This document shows, one piece after another, positions 1-9,160 of a stretch of 64,000 nt of DNA; position 1 is the first letter of the stretch, and every line of letters starts with the position of its first letter. Origin of the DNA: Stenomitos rutilans HA7619-LM2 (GTDB lineage: Bacteria; Cyanobacteriota; Cyanobacteriia; Leptolyngbyales; Leptolyngbyaceae); NCBI GenBank assembly GCA_019358945.1, contig JAHHIE010000001.1:372001-436000 (forward strand), in the 5' to 3' direction. The translations under genes were made by a program, and so were the position numbers. The notes under the pieces are model-generated. The model was not told where the DNA came from. It searched no databases and was given only the letters and a program-made list of their open reading frames with translations.

Positions 1-346
1 GCACGCCAGAATCGAGACTCAATTGCTGGCAATTATGCGCTCTGGCGTAGTTAATGAGCCATTGAAAGAGTGCTTCGCCATAGCCATGAGAACGATCGCT
101 CGATCGCGTGACCAAATCATCGACGTATAAAAACTTGCCTGAGGCGAGGCATTCTGATAATCGAAACCCTGCAACGGCTTTAACCAGTTCTTGGTCATCG
201 AGATAGGCCAGTTGATAGCCGTTCTGCTGTTGTCGTTGCACCTGTTGGACGAACTTGGATGCCAAGAGATGAGGGCGTAGTTCGAGCATGATGGGGAAAC
301 AGCGATCGAACTCCCTCTCTGATACAGCAAGGGCAATATGGTACAT
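1..346 (-). CDS. GNAT-family N-acetyltransferase, partial (C-terminus off the left edge)
   Basis: 115 codons are visible from an ATG at 346, directly after the livM stop codon at 347-349, so the two genes are probably co-transcribed. The visible part has the GNAT order: an N-terminal beta/alpha region, then a beta strand reading YVDDLV, then the acetyl-CoA pyrophosphate loop region ending RSHGYGEAL (a variant of R/Q-x-x-G-x-G/A), followed by a helix and the next strand (QQLSLDSGV). The family transfers an acetyl group from acetyl-CoA to an amine. The substrate cannot be read from the sequence. The product is cytoplasmic, with no signal peptide or membrane segment. The end of the gene lies outside the window. 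Confidence 0.8.
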   Translation of the reverse strand, partial: MYHIALAVSEREFDRCFPIMLELRPHLLASKFVQQVQRQQQNGYQLAYLDDQELVKAVAGFRLSECLASGKFLYVDDLVTRSSDRSHGYGEALFQWLINYARAHNCQQLSLDSGV

Positions 347-1273
347 CTAGGCTCTCTGTCTGGGTTTGCGTGGTTTGAGCAGGTTAGGAGTGACCAGCCC
401 TTGTGGGAAGAAAACGGAACCGATCACAATCAGTAAGCCAAACAGAATCAGACGACCATCCCGGAGGAATTGCGCTATCCACGAGGGCAGTCCGGGTGTA
501 TCGGCAGCCGCACGGAGAATCTCTGGTAGCGCGGTGAAGATCATGCCGCCCACTACAGGCCCAACTACCGTTCTAGAGCCGCCAATCAGCACGAAGGTCA
601 GATAAATAATGCTGGCATCAAAGGTTCCTTGACGGGCATTCCAGGTGTTGAGGAAGTGAGCGCTAACTGCACCAACAATGCCTGCCAACATAGCACCTAG
701 CGCAAATGCCAGGACTTTGTAGTAGGTCGGATTAATGCCCATCGCATCGGCGGCGAGTTCATCTTCACGAATGGCGATGAAGGCCCGACCGATACGGATA
801 TTTTCAAGGCGATAAACAAACGCGATACTGATAGCCAGTAAGGGTAGGACAACCCACAGATAGTCGATCGCCGCATGAAACGGTTGTGGAATGCCGAAAA
901 TGCCGACTGCGCCACCTGTGATCTCCAGGTTGAGCGCGAGAATGCGAAGAATTTCGACGAAGGCAATGGTGGCGATCGCGAGATAGATACCCCGCAGCCG
1001 TAGTGCTGGAATGCCCACCAAAATCCCCAACAAGCCACAAACAAACCCAGCCACCAGCATCTCTAGCAGCAGGAGTGGAATGGGAAAAACTCCTTCGGGT
1101 TTGAAGACCTGCGTTGACAAAATCGCTGCGATGTAGCCCCCTAACGCATAAAAACCAGGACTTGCCAGTGATAGCTGTCCTGCCATGAGCGGTAGGTAAA
1201 GCGATAGCCCCAGCATGGCTCCCAAAAGCATGGAGACGATGAGGAAGCCATAGGTAGAGAGAAAATCAAACAT
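347..1273 (-). CDS. livM: Branched-chain amino-acid ABC transporter permease (LivM type)
   Basis: A 308-residue, very hydrophobic inner-membrane protein with about eight to nine membrane spans. It carries the cytoplasmic coupling motif of LivM/LivH permeases, AIREDELAADAMGIN, about residues 168-182, followed by YKVLAFALGAMLAGIVGA. This loop contacts the ATP-binding subunits. Family role: one of two permeases of a periplasmic-binding-protein-dependent uptake system for leucine, isoleucine and valine or related neutral amino acids. LivH, LivG, LivF and the binding protein are not in the window; the GNAT gene follows with no gap. Length is normal for the family. The related urea permease UrtC cannot be fully excluded, but that protein is usually longer. 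Confidence 0.88.
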   Translation of the reverse strand: MFDFLSTYGFLIVSMLLGAMLGLSLYLPLMAGQLSLASPGFYALGGYIAAILSTQVFKPEGVFPIPLLLLEMLVAGFVCGLLGILVGIPALRLRGIYLAIATIAFVEILRILALNLEITGGAVGIFGIPQPFHAAIDYLWVVLPLLAISIAFVYRLENIRIGRAFIAIREDELAADAMGINPTYYKVLAFALGAMLAGIVGAVSAHFLNTWNARQGTFDASIIYLTFVLIGGSRTVVGPVVGGMIFTALPEILRAAADTPGLPSWIAQFLRDGRLILFGLLIVIGSVFFPQGLVTPNLLKPRKPRQRA

Positions 1274-1452
1274 CGGAGCCGTGTGGAGTAGTTCGTTTTT
1301 AGCGTTCAGTCTGCTTTCTCTGCGCTCAAAACTGACGATCGCAGGGACACGATCGTGAGTATTCTACACTGCTTGCTTTCTTCTCTTGATGTGATGATTT
1401 GGTGGTGAATTAAAGGACGTAGAAGCGATGCGTTCATTGCTGTAAACGAGCG

Positions 1453-1493
1453 CATGCCCTCAAGCCATCTCTCTTCGTCAGCTTGAGGGCATG
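1453..1493 (-). terminator. Hairpin, candidate terminator for the 1513-1905 gene
   Basis: Perfect 13-bp inverted repeat, CATGCCCTCAAGC (1453-1465) and GCTTGAGGGCATG (1481-1493), with a 15-nt loop. It lies 20 bases past the stop codon of the minus-strand gene ending at 1513. There is no clear T-tract, so it may instead stabilise the transcript's 3' end. The rest of 1274-1512 shows nothing recognisable. Confidence 0.5.
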
Positions 1494-1512
1494 AAGACGG
1501 CGCTACAAAGAT

Positions 1513-1905
1513 TTAAGCAGCCCAATAGTTTTTCTTGATCCAGTCCTGCATTTCGGTTTCAGATTGTGTCACCAGCCGTTGCCCTGTTTTGGGGTAGTAA
1601 ACGCTCCAGTACGCGTGCCCTTTGCCGTCGGCGAGTTGCGTTACTTGAAGCTGGTACAGGCTAGGAACGGTATCTGAAAAATGATCCCACAGGTGTTGAA
1701 ACCACGCTTGCACAGGGTTAAAGGATGCGTGTTGTACCGCTTTGCGCTCTCCTATCAACTGCTCATATTCACGCTCTAGCAACGCGGTCAATTGCTCGTT
1801 GTGACCAGTTCTAGCGACCTCTAAACGATGGGTGAGTGAGGCGAGCATGCTGGAGAGATGTTTAAGTTTCAGGTCAGAATCGTTAATTAGTGTAGATGTA
1901 GTCAT
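1513..1905 (-). CDS. Conserved hypothetical protein, 130 residues
   Basis: No named domain is recognised. The protein is soluble, with a helical N-terminal half (residues 10-60, rich in Leu, Glu and Arg, probably a coiled coil) and a C-terminal half with aromatic residues. The second half reads like a small beta sheet: YQLQVTQLADGKGHAYWSVY, then PKTGQRLVTQSETEMQDWIKKNYW. Proteins of this size with a QDWIKKNYW-like ending are familiar in cyanobacteria, but I cannot name a function. The ATG at 1905 is the first start in the frame. It stands alone, with its own hairpin downstream and about 190 bases of AT-rich spacer upstream. Coding status is supported by composition and length. Confidence 0.7.
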   Translation of the reverse strand: MTTSTLINDSDLKLKHLSSMLASLTHRLEVARTGHNEQLTALLEREYEQLIGERKAVQHASFNPVQAWFQHLWDHFSDTVPSLYQLQVTQLADGKGHAYWSVYYPKTGQRLVTQSETEMQDWIKKNYWAA

Positions 1906-2099
1906 AGTCGGTCAGGAGTGCCTTATTCGTCCAATATCACTCTTACCAGTTTATCTTTCACCCATAGCATTTCGATAATTACAGTCAAATTTGATACAAA
2001 ATTAAATCGTTCTGTAAATTGGCTCTATGTGCATCCATTGCCAATTTATCCTTCACGGCAAAAAAGAATGCTGAATGGGAGGGTTGATATTGAGGTCTG

Positions 2100-2537
2100 A
2101 TGATGAACCGTAGAGACGCGGAGACGCGGAGTTTTGATGAGTTAACGCAGCAGACGATCGGAGCGTGTATTGAGGTGCATCGTCATCTAGGGCCAGGGCT
2201 ATTGGAGTCTGCCTACGAGCACTGCCTCTGCTATGAGCTATCGTTGGCTGGTCTGGAGTTTGAGCGCCAAAAGCCATTACCCATAGTCTATAAGGGTGTC
2301 CAGCTAGATTGTGGGTATCGTCTGGATGTAGTGGTGGAGGATAGGCTGATTCTGGAGCTAAAAGCGGTTGAGGTGCTTCTACCCGTTCACAGCGCACAAT
2401 TGCTAACCTATCTCAAACTCTCTTGCTTAACTGTGGGATTGCTAATTAATTTCAATGTCCCTGTTCTCAAGAGCGGTCTGAAGCGAATTGCCACCAACTT
2501 TCAAGAAACCTCTGCGTTCTCTGCGCCTCAGCGGTGA
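2100..2537 (+). CDS. GxxExxY protein (small PD-(D/E)XK-like family)
   Basis: 145 residues, with the family signature GPGLLESAYEHCL (residues 31-43) giving G-x-x-E-x-x-Y. A nuclease-like core follows: DCGYRLDVVVEDRLILELKA, with conserved Asp and E-x-K, then LLTYLKLSCLTVGLLINFN. Family knowledge: GxxExxY proteins resemble PD-(D/E)XK nucleases, and their cellular role is not established. Both ends of the gene lie inside an inverted repeat: the start codons spell NRRDAETR from a GACGCGGAGACGCGGAG run, and the last codons spell SAFSAPQR from its inverted copy. This suggests the gene moves, or once moved, as a short cassette. The ATG at 2100 or the next codon could be the start. Confidence 0.85.
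   Translation: MMNRRDAETRSFDELTQQTIGACIEVHRHLGPGLLESAYEHCLCYELSLAGLEFERQKPLPIVYKGVQLDCGYRLDVVVEDRLILELKAVEVLLPVHSAQLLTYLKLSCLTVGLLINFNVPVLKSGLKRIATNFQETSAFSAPQR
2105..2131 (+). repeat. Left inverted repeat of the GxxExxY cassette
   Basis: The stretch beginning GAACCGTAGAGACGCGGAG is matched in inverted orientation by 2510-2535. Each arm holds two imperfect copies of a GACGCGGA-like unit. The arm overlaps codons 2 to about 10 of the GxxExxY gene. Confidence 0.6.
2510..2535 (-). repeat. Right inverted repeat of the GxxExxY cassette
   Basis: CTCTGCGTTCTCTGCGCCTC and following bases are the inverted, imperfect partner of 2105-2131. It encodes the last residues of the GxxExxY protein. Confidence 0.6.
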
Positions 2538-2576
2538 GATGAAACCGCCGAGACGCTAAGTTCACTGAGAAAAGGG

Positions 2577-3782
2577 TTAGATGAGGAAGCGGACGAATTT
2601 GTTTTTGCCGAGTTGCAACACTTTGCCAACGAGATCATCGGGAACATTGAAGACACGATCGACCTCCTCAACCTTTTCCCCATCTAACCGCACGGCTCCC
2701 CCTTGAATTTGACGTCGTGCATCCGAACTGCTTTTGCATAAACCACTGGCACTGACAAGGAAGAACAGCTTGGCAGGAAATTGTACTGAAGACAGGGAGA
2801 ATTCAGGAACCGTATCTGCCTGAGTCGTATTGCCTTGCACGAGGGCGATCGCATCTTGTTGTGCCTGTTTCGCAGCGGCTTCACCGTGATAATGGGTAAC
2901 GACCGTCAGCGCCAGCAGCTTTTGCGCTTCGCGGGGATTCTCAGGGATATGGTTGATCGGCAAATTGGTGAGCAGTTCAAAGTAGGACTTAAGCAGCGTA
3001 TCGGATGTTTTCTCTAGCTTGGAGTACATAGTGAGCGCATCTTCTGACAAGGCCACATAGTTTCCCAGCGATTTCGACATCTTTTGAATGCCATCGGTAC
3101 CTAGCAAAATGGGGACGAGTAGCCCAAACTGGGGACGTAGCCCGAAGTGACGCTGCAAATCTCGACCGAGCGCAATGTTAAATTTTTGATCAGTGCCGCC
3201 AAGTTCAACATCGGCTTCGATGGCAACAGAGTCGTAGCCTTGCATGAGGGGATACAGGAATTCATGCAAATAGATGGGATCGCCCTTGTCATAGCGTTCT
3301 GAAAACCCCTCTTTTGCCAGCATTTGCCCAACCGTTGTGGTGGCGAGGAGCTGTAGAATTTTGCTGAGATTCAGGTTCGACAACCACTCTGAGTTGTAGC
3401 GAATTTCCAAACGTCCTGGTGTTTCAAAGTCTAAAATCGGACGAACTTGATTCAGATACGTCTGGGCATTGGCGCGCACCTCGTCTTCGGTTAACTGACG
3501 GCGGACTTCTGATTTGCCTGTGGGGTCGCCAATACGAGCGGTAAAGTCACCAATAATCAAAATAGCGGTATGTCCCGCATCCTGAAACGCTCGCAGCTTC
3601 CGCATCGGAATGCTATGCCCTAGATGAATGTCCGTCCCGGTCGGGTCAATGCCTAACTTGATACGAAGAGGGCGATCGCTCTGCGCTAACCGTTGCTCCA
3701 GATTCTCATCACCGCTGGTAGACTCGACCTGATCGGGAAAAATTTCGCTGATGCCACGTCGCAGCCAGGACAGATTAGACAT
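2577..3782 (-). CDS. tyrS: Tyrosyl-tRNA synthetase
   Basis: Attaches tyrosine to tRNA-Tyr using ATP in the cytoplasm. Class I synthetase features are clear: the HIGH motif appears as HLGHS (about residues 53-57 from the ATG at 3782), and the KMSKS motif is exact ([11 protein letters not shown], about residue 235). A C-terminal S4 RNA-binding domain follows ([20 protein letters not shown]). The open frame extends to a TTG at 3791, but the ATG at 3782 ([10 protein letters not shown]) fits bacterial homologues better. About 401 residues, the normal length of the TyrZ-like bacterial form. It is monocistronic in appearance: downstream is the GxxExxY cassette on the other strand, upstream a 290-base spacer before a divergent penicillin-binding protein gene. 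No T-box leader is seen. Confidence 0.95.
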   Translation of the reverse strand: MSNLSWLRRGISEIFPDQVESTSGDENLEQRLAQSDRPLRIKLGIDPTGTDIHLGHSIPMRKLRAFQDAGHTAILIIGDFTARIGDPTGKSEVRRQLTEDEVRANAQTYLNQVRPILDFETPGRLEIRYNSEWLSNLNLSKILQLLATTTVGQMLAKEGFSERYDKGDPIYLHEFLYPLMQGYDSVAIEADVELGGTDQKFNIALGRDLQRHFGLRPQFGLLVPILLGTDGIQKMSKSLGNYVALSEDALTMYSKLEKTSDTLLKSYFELLTNLPINHIPENPREAQKLLALTVVTHYHGEAAAKQAQQDAIALVQGNTTQADTVPEFSLSSVQFPAKLFFLVSASGLCKSSSDARRQIQGGAVRLDGEKVEEVDRVFNVPDDLVGKVLQLGKNKFVRFLI

Positions 3783-4073
3783 TGTTATCAAAAAACACGG
3801 AAGGGTAACAGGGCACAGAGCCTCAAATGCTTGGTAAGGCTAACGCGCATTGGCACTTCCTTAATGAAGTTATCAACAAGCTGCCTGCCATTAATTTAAC
3901 GTGGTTTGTCATCCATCCCGTAGTTATGATGTTAACCTTGCTGCTAAAGCCGTGCGGATACCTCCGTTTCGGGCATGAATAGTATGATTGAGTACCTGTG
4001 ACGCGATCGCTGACTACCTAACACGATCGCTAAAGACTGCCCTGTTTCATCGTTGCAAGGATTTAAAGTCGTC

Positions 4074-5987
4074 GTGGCATCCAACACTCTTCAACAACGC
4101 AAACACCCTGGCGCACCAGACACGATTTATCAGATCGTTAAAACCGTTGGCAAGGTGACGGGTGGTATGGTACTTGGCGTCACGATGCTGACGAGTTCTG
4201 TCGTCGCTGGTGGGCTGGTGGGTCTAGCTATCAGCTTTCGTAACTTGCCAGATGTGCGCATTCTCCGTAGCTATGTGCCCAGCGAGACGACCCATATCTA
4301 CGATGTGAAGGGCCAGCTGCTGACCAGCATTCATGGCGAGGCAAACCGAGAAGTCGTGCCGCTAGACAAGATCTCGCCCAACCTCAAGCGGGCTGTGTTG
4401 GCGATCGAAGATAGCTACTTCTACTCTCATCATGGAGTAAACCCAGGTGCCGTCATGCGCGCCTTCTTAGCAAACTGGTCAACAGGGTCAACGGTTGAAG
4501 GCGGCTCGACCCTGACCATGCAGTTGGTCAAAAACCTGTTTCTCACACCGAAACGTGCCTTTAGCCGCAAAGTGGCAGAGTCTGTGCTGGCGCTCCGGTT
4601 GGAGCAAATCTTCTCCAAAACTCAGGTCTTTGAGATGTACCTGAACCAGGTCTACTGGGGACACAACACCTATGGCGCTGAAACGGCAGCTGAAAGCTAT
4701 TTTGGCAAATCTTCTGCAAACCTGACTCTGGCGGAATCTGCCATGATGGCAGGGCTGATTCAAGCTCCCGAAAGCCTTAGCCCTTTCATTGACTACAAGG
4801 CTGCGAAGCAACGGCAGCTAACTGTACTGCGTCGCATGAGAGATTTGCACTGGATTACGCCCCAAGAGGAAGTAGCTGCCCGGAAACAACCCATCAAACT
4901 GGGTAAAATCACGTCTTTTCAAGGTAGCACCATACCCTATGTCACCGAAGCAGCAGTGCAGGAGCTGACAAAGCGGTTTGGGAAAGATGCTGTCCTTAAG
5001 GGTGGGATGCGAGTACAAACCACAGTTGATACCAAGCTCCAGCGTGTTGCTGAAGATGTTGTCGCTCGTGGGCATGCAAATTTACTGAATCAGGGCGTCT
5101 ATGCTGACCAAATGGCTTTAGTAGCCGTCGATCCGCGCACCCATTTTGTGAAGGCGATGGTTGGTGGGGTGGATTATCGTAAGAGCCAATATAACCGAGC
5201 TATGCAATCTTTACGGCAGCCTGGTTCGGCATTTAAACCGTTTGTCTACTACACAGCGTTTGCCTCTGGTAAGTTCACGCCCGATTCAACGATTTCGGAT
5301 ACGCCTGTAAGCTATCCCGATGGTTACGAATACTACTCGCCGCAGAACTACGATCACACGTTCCGTGGCTCAATGCCTATCCGATCGGCCTTGGAACAAT
5401 CGCGCAACGTTCCAGCCGTTCGCATTGGGCAAGAAGTTGGGTTGAACAAGGTGATCGATGTCGTCCGAACGATCGGCATTCGCAGCCCGATCGAGCCTGT
5501 GGTTTCCTTGCCACTTGGTTCGGTTGATCTCACGCCGTTAGAAATGGCTGGAGCCTACGCTACCTTTGCTAGCAACGGTTGGTATTCGGAAACAACCCTG
5601 ATCGTGCAGGTTACAGACAGCACCGGCAATGTTTTGCTAGATAACACGCCGAAACCACAACTGGTACTCGATCCGTGGGCAACCGCTTCGCTGACCGACG
5701 TGCTACAGGGCGTCATCAACCGGGGAACGGCAGTGGCAGCAAGGCTTGATCGTCCCGCCGCTGGTAAGACGGGCACCACATCCTCGGAACGAGATATCTG
5801 GTTTGTGGGCTATGTGCCTCAACTATCAGCCGCCGTATGGGTCGGGAACGACGATTACCGTCCGCTAGGGCATGGCGCAACGGGTGGCGGGTACGTTGCA
5901 CCGATCTGGCGTGACTTTATGCAACAGGCACTGCAAGGTATACCTGTAGAAAATTTTCGATCGCCCTCAGAGTTTAGCCGACCCTAG
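4074..5987 (+). CDS. Class A penicillin-binding protein (PBP1A family)
   Basis: Bifunctional peptidoglycan synthase anchored in the inner membrane and acting in the periplasm. An N-terminal membrane anchor (VTGGMVLGVTMLTSSVVAGG) is followed by the GT51 glycosyltransferase domain with EDSYFYSHHGVNPGAVMRAF and GGSTLTMQLVKNLFL. The transpeptidase domain has the three penicillin-binding motifs: SAFK (in RQPGSAFKPFVYY), SRN (in EQSRNVPAVRIGQ) and KTG (in AGKTGTTSSERDIWFVGYVPQ). About 637 residues, normal for the cyanobacterial PBP1A group. I chose GTG at 4074 because AAGGA lies at 4057-4061; a TTG at 4053 is in frame but has no ribosome site. A hairpin follows the stop. Confidence 0.93.
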   Translation: MASNTLQQRKHPGAPDTIYQIVKTVGKVTGGMVLGVTMLTSSVVAGGLVGLAISFRNLPDVRILRSYVPSETTHIYDVKGQLLTSIHGEANREVVPLDKISPNLKRAVLAIEDSYFYSHHGVNPGAVMRAFLANWSTGSTVEGGSTLTMQLVKNLFLTPKRAFSRKVAESVLALRLEQIFSKTQVFEMYLNQVYWGHNTYGAETAAESYFGKSSANLTLAESAMMAGLIQAPESLSPFIDYKAAKQRQLTVLRRMRDLHWITPQEEVAARKQPIKLGKITSFQGSTIPYVTEAAVQELTKRFGKDAVLKGGMRVQTTVDTKLQRVAEDVVARGHANLLNQGVYADQMALVAVDPRTHFVKAMVGGVDYRKSQYNRAMQSLRQPGSAFKPFVYYTAFASGKFTPDSTISDTPVSYPDGYEYYSPQNYDHTFRGSMPIRSALEQSRNVPAVRIGQEVGLNKVIDVVRTIGIRSPIEPVVSLPLGSVDLTPLEMAGAYATFASNGWYSETTLIVQVTDSTGNVLLDNTPKPQLVLDPWATASLTDVLQGVINRGTAVAARLDRPAAGKTGTTSSERDIWFVGYVPQLSAAVWVGNDDYRPLGHGATGGGYVAPIWRDFMQQALQGIPVENFRSPSEFSRP

Positions 5988-6002
5988 AAAGCGATTAGTT
6001 TT

Positions 6003-6031
6003 TAGTTGTTAGAAGAATTGTCTAACAACTA
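6003..6031 (+). terminator. Hairpin after the PBP gene, made from inverted heptamer repeats
   Basis: TAGTTGTTAGA (6003-6013) and TCTAACAACTA (6021-6031) form a perfect 11-bp stem with a 7-base loop, 16 bases past the PBP stop codon. The arms are one copy each of the TAACAAC heptamer found elsewhere in the window. A T-rich but imperfect tail follows, so it is a possible terminator. Confidence 0.5.
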
Positions 6032-6075
6032 GAAACCTTTCTTGAATGCCCAAAGGGCTATACAACCAACAGCTA

Positions 6076-6399
6076 TCACGCCGTTCTCTCGACTTCAGCT
6101 TTCATTCGCTCTAGCGTGCGGTTCATTTGGTCAAACATTTGCTGGGGAGTCATACCAAACTGACCGAGCTGGGTGCGAAGCTGCTCCACAGTCATTTGGG
6201 CCATAAAATCTTCAGAGAGTTCAAAGCGCTTCATGAAGATACGGTAGCGCTCCATCATAGTTTCCATCTGTTCAATGAACAGCTTTTTACCTTCGCGATC
6301 GAACTTCCCATAATCAGCCCCAAGCACCATCAGCGATTGATAATCCTCAAAAAGCTGTTTGGCGTCTTGCTGGACAATTTCAGAATCAAAAAATCCCAT
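6076..6399 (-). CDS. DUF1825 family protein
   Basis: 107 residues, MGFFDSEIVQQDAKQLFEDY at the N-terminus, all-helical and soluble, rich in Met, Gln and acidic residues. This opening and the later MTVEQLRTQLGQFGMTPQQMFDQM segment are the hallmarks of DUF1825, a short family found almost only in cyanobacteria and plastid relatives. No biochemical function is established to my knowledge. It is convergent with the PBP gene (tail-to-tail, 89 bases apart). Upstream lies holA, in the same direction, but with 179 bases between them, so it probably has its own promoter. Start ATG at 6399 is the first in frame. Confidence 0.85.
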   Translation of the reverse strand: MGFFDSEIVQQDAKQLFEDYQSLMVLGADYGKFDREGKKLFIEQMETMMERYRIFMKRFELSEDFMAQMTVEQLRTQLGQFGMTPQQMFDQMNRTLERMKAEVERTA

Positions 6400-6577
6400 C
6401 GGTTTAAATCTTCGCTATTGATATGTGCCAAGGCAGACTGTGGTCGCGCTTGACACCATTATCTTAATTCAATGCCCGATCCGTTTAAATCAGCGATCGG
6501 TAGGGGTTTCACTACCTAAAAGAAGAGGGGCATTGTGTCTGGCACTGCACCAATCGCTCAAGCGTACCCGATCGCCA

Positions 6578-7558
6578 TTATCGGCATAGCTCACATAGCT
6601 CAATAATTTTAGTTTGCAATGTGATCAGATCATCGGCCCCTCGCTTCAAGCTGGCTTCTAGCTCTAGCAGCAACGGCAGGGTCTGCACCAGCGTTTGGGA
6701 GGACAGTGACTCTACCTCTTTCTGCAAAAAATAGAGGCGCTTGGGGTTGCGCAGTTCGGCGGCTTTGGCAATCTCTTGTTCGCTGCGTTCGCCTGCATCT
6801 CGCATCACTTTAATCCACAGCCAGGTGCGAAACTGTGTGACCAGGCTACTGACGATGCGTAGAGCGGGTTCATTTTGGCGCAACAAGTCCGCAACTAAGT
6901 CAAGCGCCTGGGATGTTTGTCCCTGGCGGATGGCAGCGGCTAGCTGGATGGTGCTTTGGCTGTTGGCGGTTACAAGTGTAGCGATCGCCACTTCATCTAG
7001 CGGTTGATGCGAGTCACCGACATACAGCCACAGTTTTTCTAGTTCGCTATGCAGTTGCCGCGTGTCGTTGCCTACCAAATCGGCTAGCAGTTCCGCACCG
7101 TGAGCAGTTAGCTTAACCCCAACAGCTTGCGCAATTTGCTTCACTTGCTTGACCAGCAAATCGGTTTTCCAAGTGGGAATGAGAGAAAATTCTTGAAGCG
7201 TGGCGTGCTTTTGGAGTAGTTTTGTAGACTTTAAGCGACTGTCTGGCTTGTTGCTGGTGGTCAATAGCAAAGTGGTGCTTGCGGGCAGCTCTGGTAATGT
7301 GCGTTCTAGCTCAGTCAAAATCGCTTCAGGACAGCGCTGACAGAGCGTGGTTTCGGCTAGCCAGATCAGACGATGAGCTGCGCCAAAGGGTGGAGTCATA
7401 GCTTGATTTAAGCCCTGCATGATAGCATCGGGCTGCTCAGCGGTGATTTTGTCGTAATTAAAGCTGCTCCAGACGGGATCAAGCAGTTGCCGATGGAGCG
7501 TGGTTGCTGCTTGGGCGATCGCAAAGCTATCTTCGCCCCAGTACAGGTAAATTGGCAT
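6578..7558 (-). CDS. holA: DNA polymerase III delta subunit
   Basis: Subunit of the clamp loader that opens the beta sliding clamp on DNA. The protein starts MPIYLYWGEDSFAIAQAA and has the usual HolA order. A degenerate AAA+ module comes first (no Walker A lysine motif, as expected for delta), then a helical region with LLADLVGNDTRQLHSELEKLWLY, a family hallmark. The C-terminal collar domain has KAAELRNPKRLYFLQKEVE and a final LLLLELEASLKRG segment. I chose the ATG at 7558 because GGGAGGT sits about 8 bases before it; the frame continues 15 codons upstream without support. About 326 residues, normal for the family. Single gene, cytoplasmic. Confidence 0.92.
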   Translation of the reverse strand: MPIYLYWGEDSFAIAQAATTLHRQLLDPVWSSFNYDKITAEQPDAIMQGLNQAMTPPFGAAHRLIWLAETTLCQRCPEAILTELERTLPELPASTTLLLTTSNKPDSRLKSTKLLQKHATLQEFSLIPTWKTDLLVKQVKQIAQAVGVKLTAHGAELLADLVGNDTRQLHSELEKLWLYVGDSHQPLDEVAIATLVTANSQSTIQLAAAIRQGQTSQALDLVADLLRQNEPALRIVSSLVTQFRTWLWIKVMRDAGERSEQEIAKAAELRNPKRLYFLQKEVESLSSQTLVQTLPLLLELEASLKRGADDLITLQTKIIELCELCR

Positions 7559-7795
7559 TTTGAATACCTCCCGTTCTCGCCCGTAATTGTATTGTCCTAG
7601 CAATCCTGCCCAATTGGCTTTAGATTATGGTGGGGATCAACTATTTTTGCACGCTGGTCTTTGACGGTTGGGTTGTGCAGGTGAGCATCGGTCAGTATCT
7701 ACGCATAGCGAGATGCATCAGCTCTCTAAAACACCCAGTCCTAGAGAAGCACCCAGTCATAGATATGATGAAATAATCTTGCGAGGCGATCGACA

Positions 7796-8581
7796 TTGGA
7801 CGAGAACTATCAGACTTATCTGAATCGGGCGATGCGTTTGATCCTACCGGAAACGTATCGCTCTCAGGTGCAGCATCTTCAGGAATCTCCCAAATTTCAA
7901 CACGACCCGGCAAGTGGTCGAAAAGCAGCTCCGTTTCCCGGCTATACGATCGTGACGCCGCCAGGAAGCGAGGACACAAAAAATGTGACTTTGCACGAGA
8001 GCCTGAACCAGTATCAGCAGCAACTTCTGCATAAGCTGGGCGGGGAGCTATTTGTGCCTGTGCCACCGGAAAGCTTTCACCTTACGGTGGCAGATTTAAT
8101 CTGGGATAGTGCCTTTCGTGATGCCAGTCAGGAGAACCCTGGGTTTGAAGAACAGCTTCAAACCCAGATTGCAACGATTTTCCGTCAATCTCATGCGATG
8201 GTTGAAGGGAAACCTCTACAGTTTCAAGCACTGGGGCTGATGGTCATGCCACGGGCGATCGCGGTGTGTCTAGCGCCGACCGATGAGCATTCTTACGATC
8301 GTGCGTTGAAACTCCGCCGCGCCATCTTTCAGAACTCAGATTTGATTGGGTTAGGCATTGAACAACAGTACTACTTTACGCCTCACATCACGTTGGGGTA
8401 TTTCGGCTCTATTCCTTCGTCTGAGCTACTTGCGGCTCTGAGCGACAGTTTTGTACAACTCAACCAGCAATGGCTGGAGCAGGAACCTCAAGCGTTTTGG
8501 GTCGATCGGGTTGAGTTACGCAAGTTTGATGACATGACCCGCTACTACCGCGAACCAGATTGGGCCATCTTCGAGTTCTAA
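7796..8581 (+). CDS. DUF1868 protein, 2H phosphoesterase-like
   Basis: 261 residues, cytoplasmic. Two H-x-T-type motifs are present at the right spacing for the 2H phosphoesterase fold: FHLTVADL (about residue 94) and FTPHITLGYF (about residue 199). The family groups 2'-5' RNA ligase-like and cyclic phosphodiesterase enzymes acting on 2',3'-cyclic phosphates. The N-terminal PFPGYTIVTPPG segment is typical of DUF1868. The substrate is unknown. The start is TTG at 7796 with GAGG about ten bases upstream; no ATG is suitably placed in this frame before residue 13. It is not visibly part of an operon: holA is divergent and an IS remnant follows. Confidence 0.82.
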   Translation: MDENYQTYLNRAMRLILPETYRSQVQHLQESPKFQHDPASGRKAAPFPGYTIVTPPGSEDTKNVTLHESLNQYQQQLLHKLGGELFVPVPPESFHLTVADLIWDSAFRDASQENPGFEEQLQTQIATIFRQSHAMVEGKPLQFQALGLMVMPRAIAVCLAPTDEHSYDRALKLRRAIFQNSDLIGLGIEQQYYFTPHITLGYFGSIPSSELLAALSDSFVQLNQQWLEQEPQAFWVDRVELRKFDDMTRYYREPDWAIFEF

Positions 8582-8685
8582 GATCGTTGCATTGTGAACG
8601 TATCTTTCAGCGCTCTGGTGGTTGAGCTAACCGCTACGAGGCTAATGGTTGAAGCGCCTGTAACCCTGATTGACTGCCAAATCTT

Positions 8686-9160
8686 TCAATAATCGCCTGC
8701 ACCGCCCTGCACTTTGAGGATATTGGTGGCGAGCAGATTCACGTCGCTATTGTCACAGGTTTCACTCCGATGCACCGTGTAGTCCATCCAATTCAGCCCA
8801 TGTTTGGTGCGATTGCGGGCGTCAACATCATACGGCGAGTCAATTAACTGATGATGGGGCGGGAGCTGCTTCACGCCATCAAAGCCTTCATCACGCAGCG
8901 ACCATCCCAACCCATCCTTCCAATCAATTCGACTCCGCATCGCTTCGGCTGCCTGTCGATCGCTCAGTCCTTCCATGAACTGCGTCACCCTCACCATCAC
9001 TAATGGTTCAGGCGAGTAAGCCGCTTGTCCGCTCGTGGCACAGAACAACTCGGCAACTTGTTCATCCTCGTAGACCACTCCTAACTCATCGCGCAGGTTC
9101 AGGTACACATTCCCTTTTGGAAAAGCTTGTCGGGCAATCCGAGCGGTCTTAGGATCGCGG
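8686..9160 (-). pseudogene. IS1182-type transposase remnant
   Basis: The frame reads KTARIARQAFPKGNVYLNLRD, DELGVVYEDEQVAELF and FMEGLSDRQAAEAMRSRIDW, which is the start of IS1182-family transposases. It then jumps from RDEGFDG to QLPPHHQLIDSPYDVDARNRTKHG, a segment that belongs far downstream in a full-length protein of that family. It ends shortly after SETCD. A large internal deletion and loss of the C-terminal catalytic part are therefore likely. The first residues continue upstream of the GTG at 9108, so the remnant extends to about 9160. No terminal repeats could be assigned. Not functional. Confidence 0.75.
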
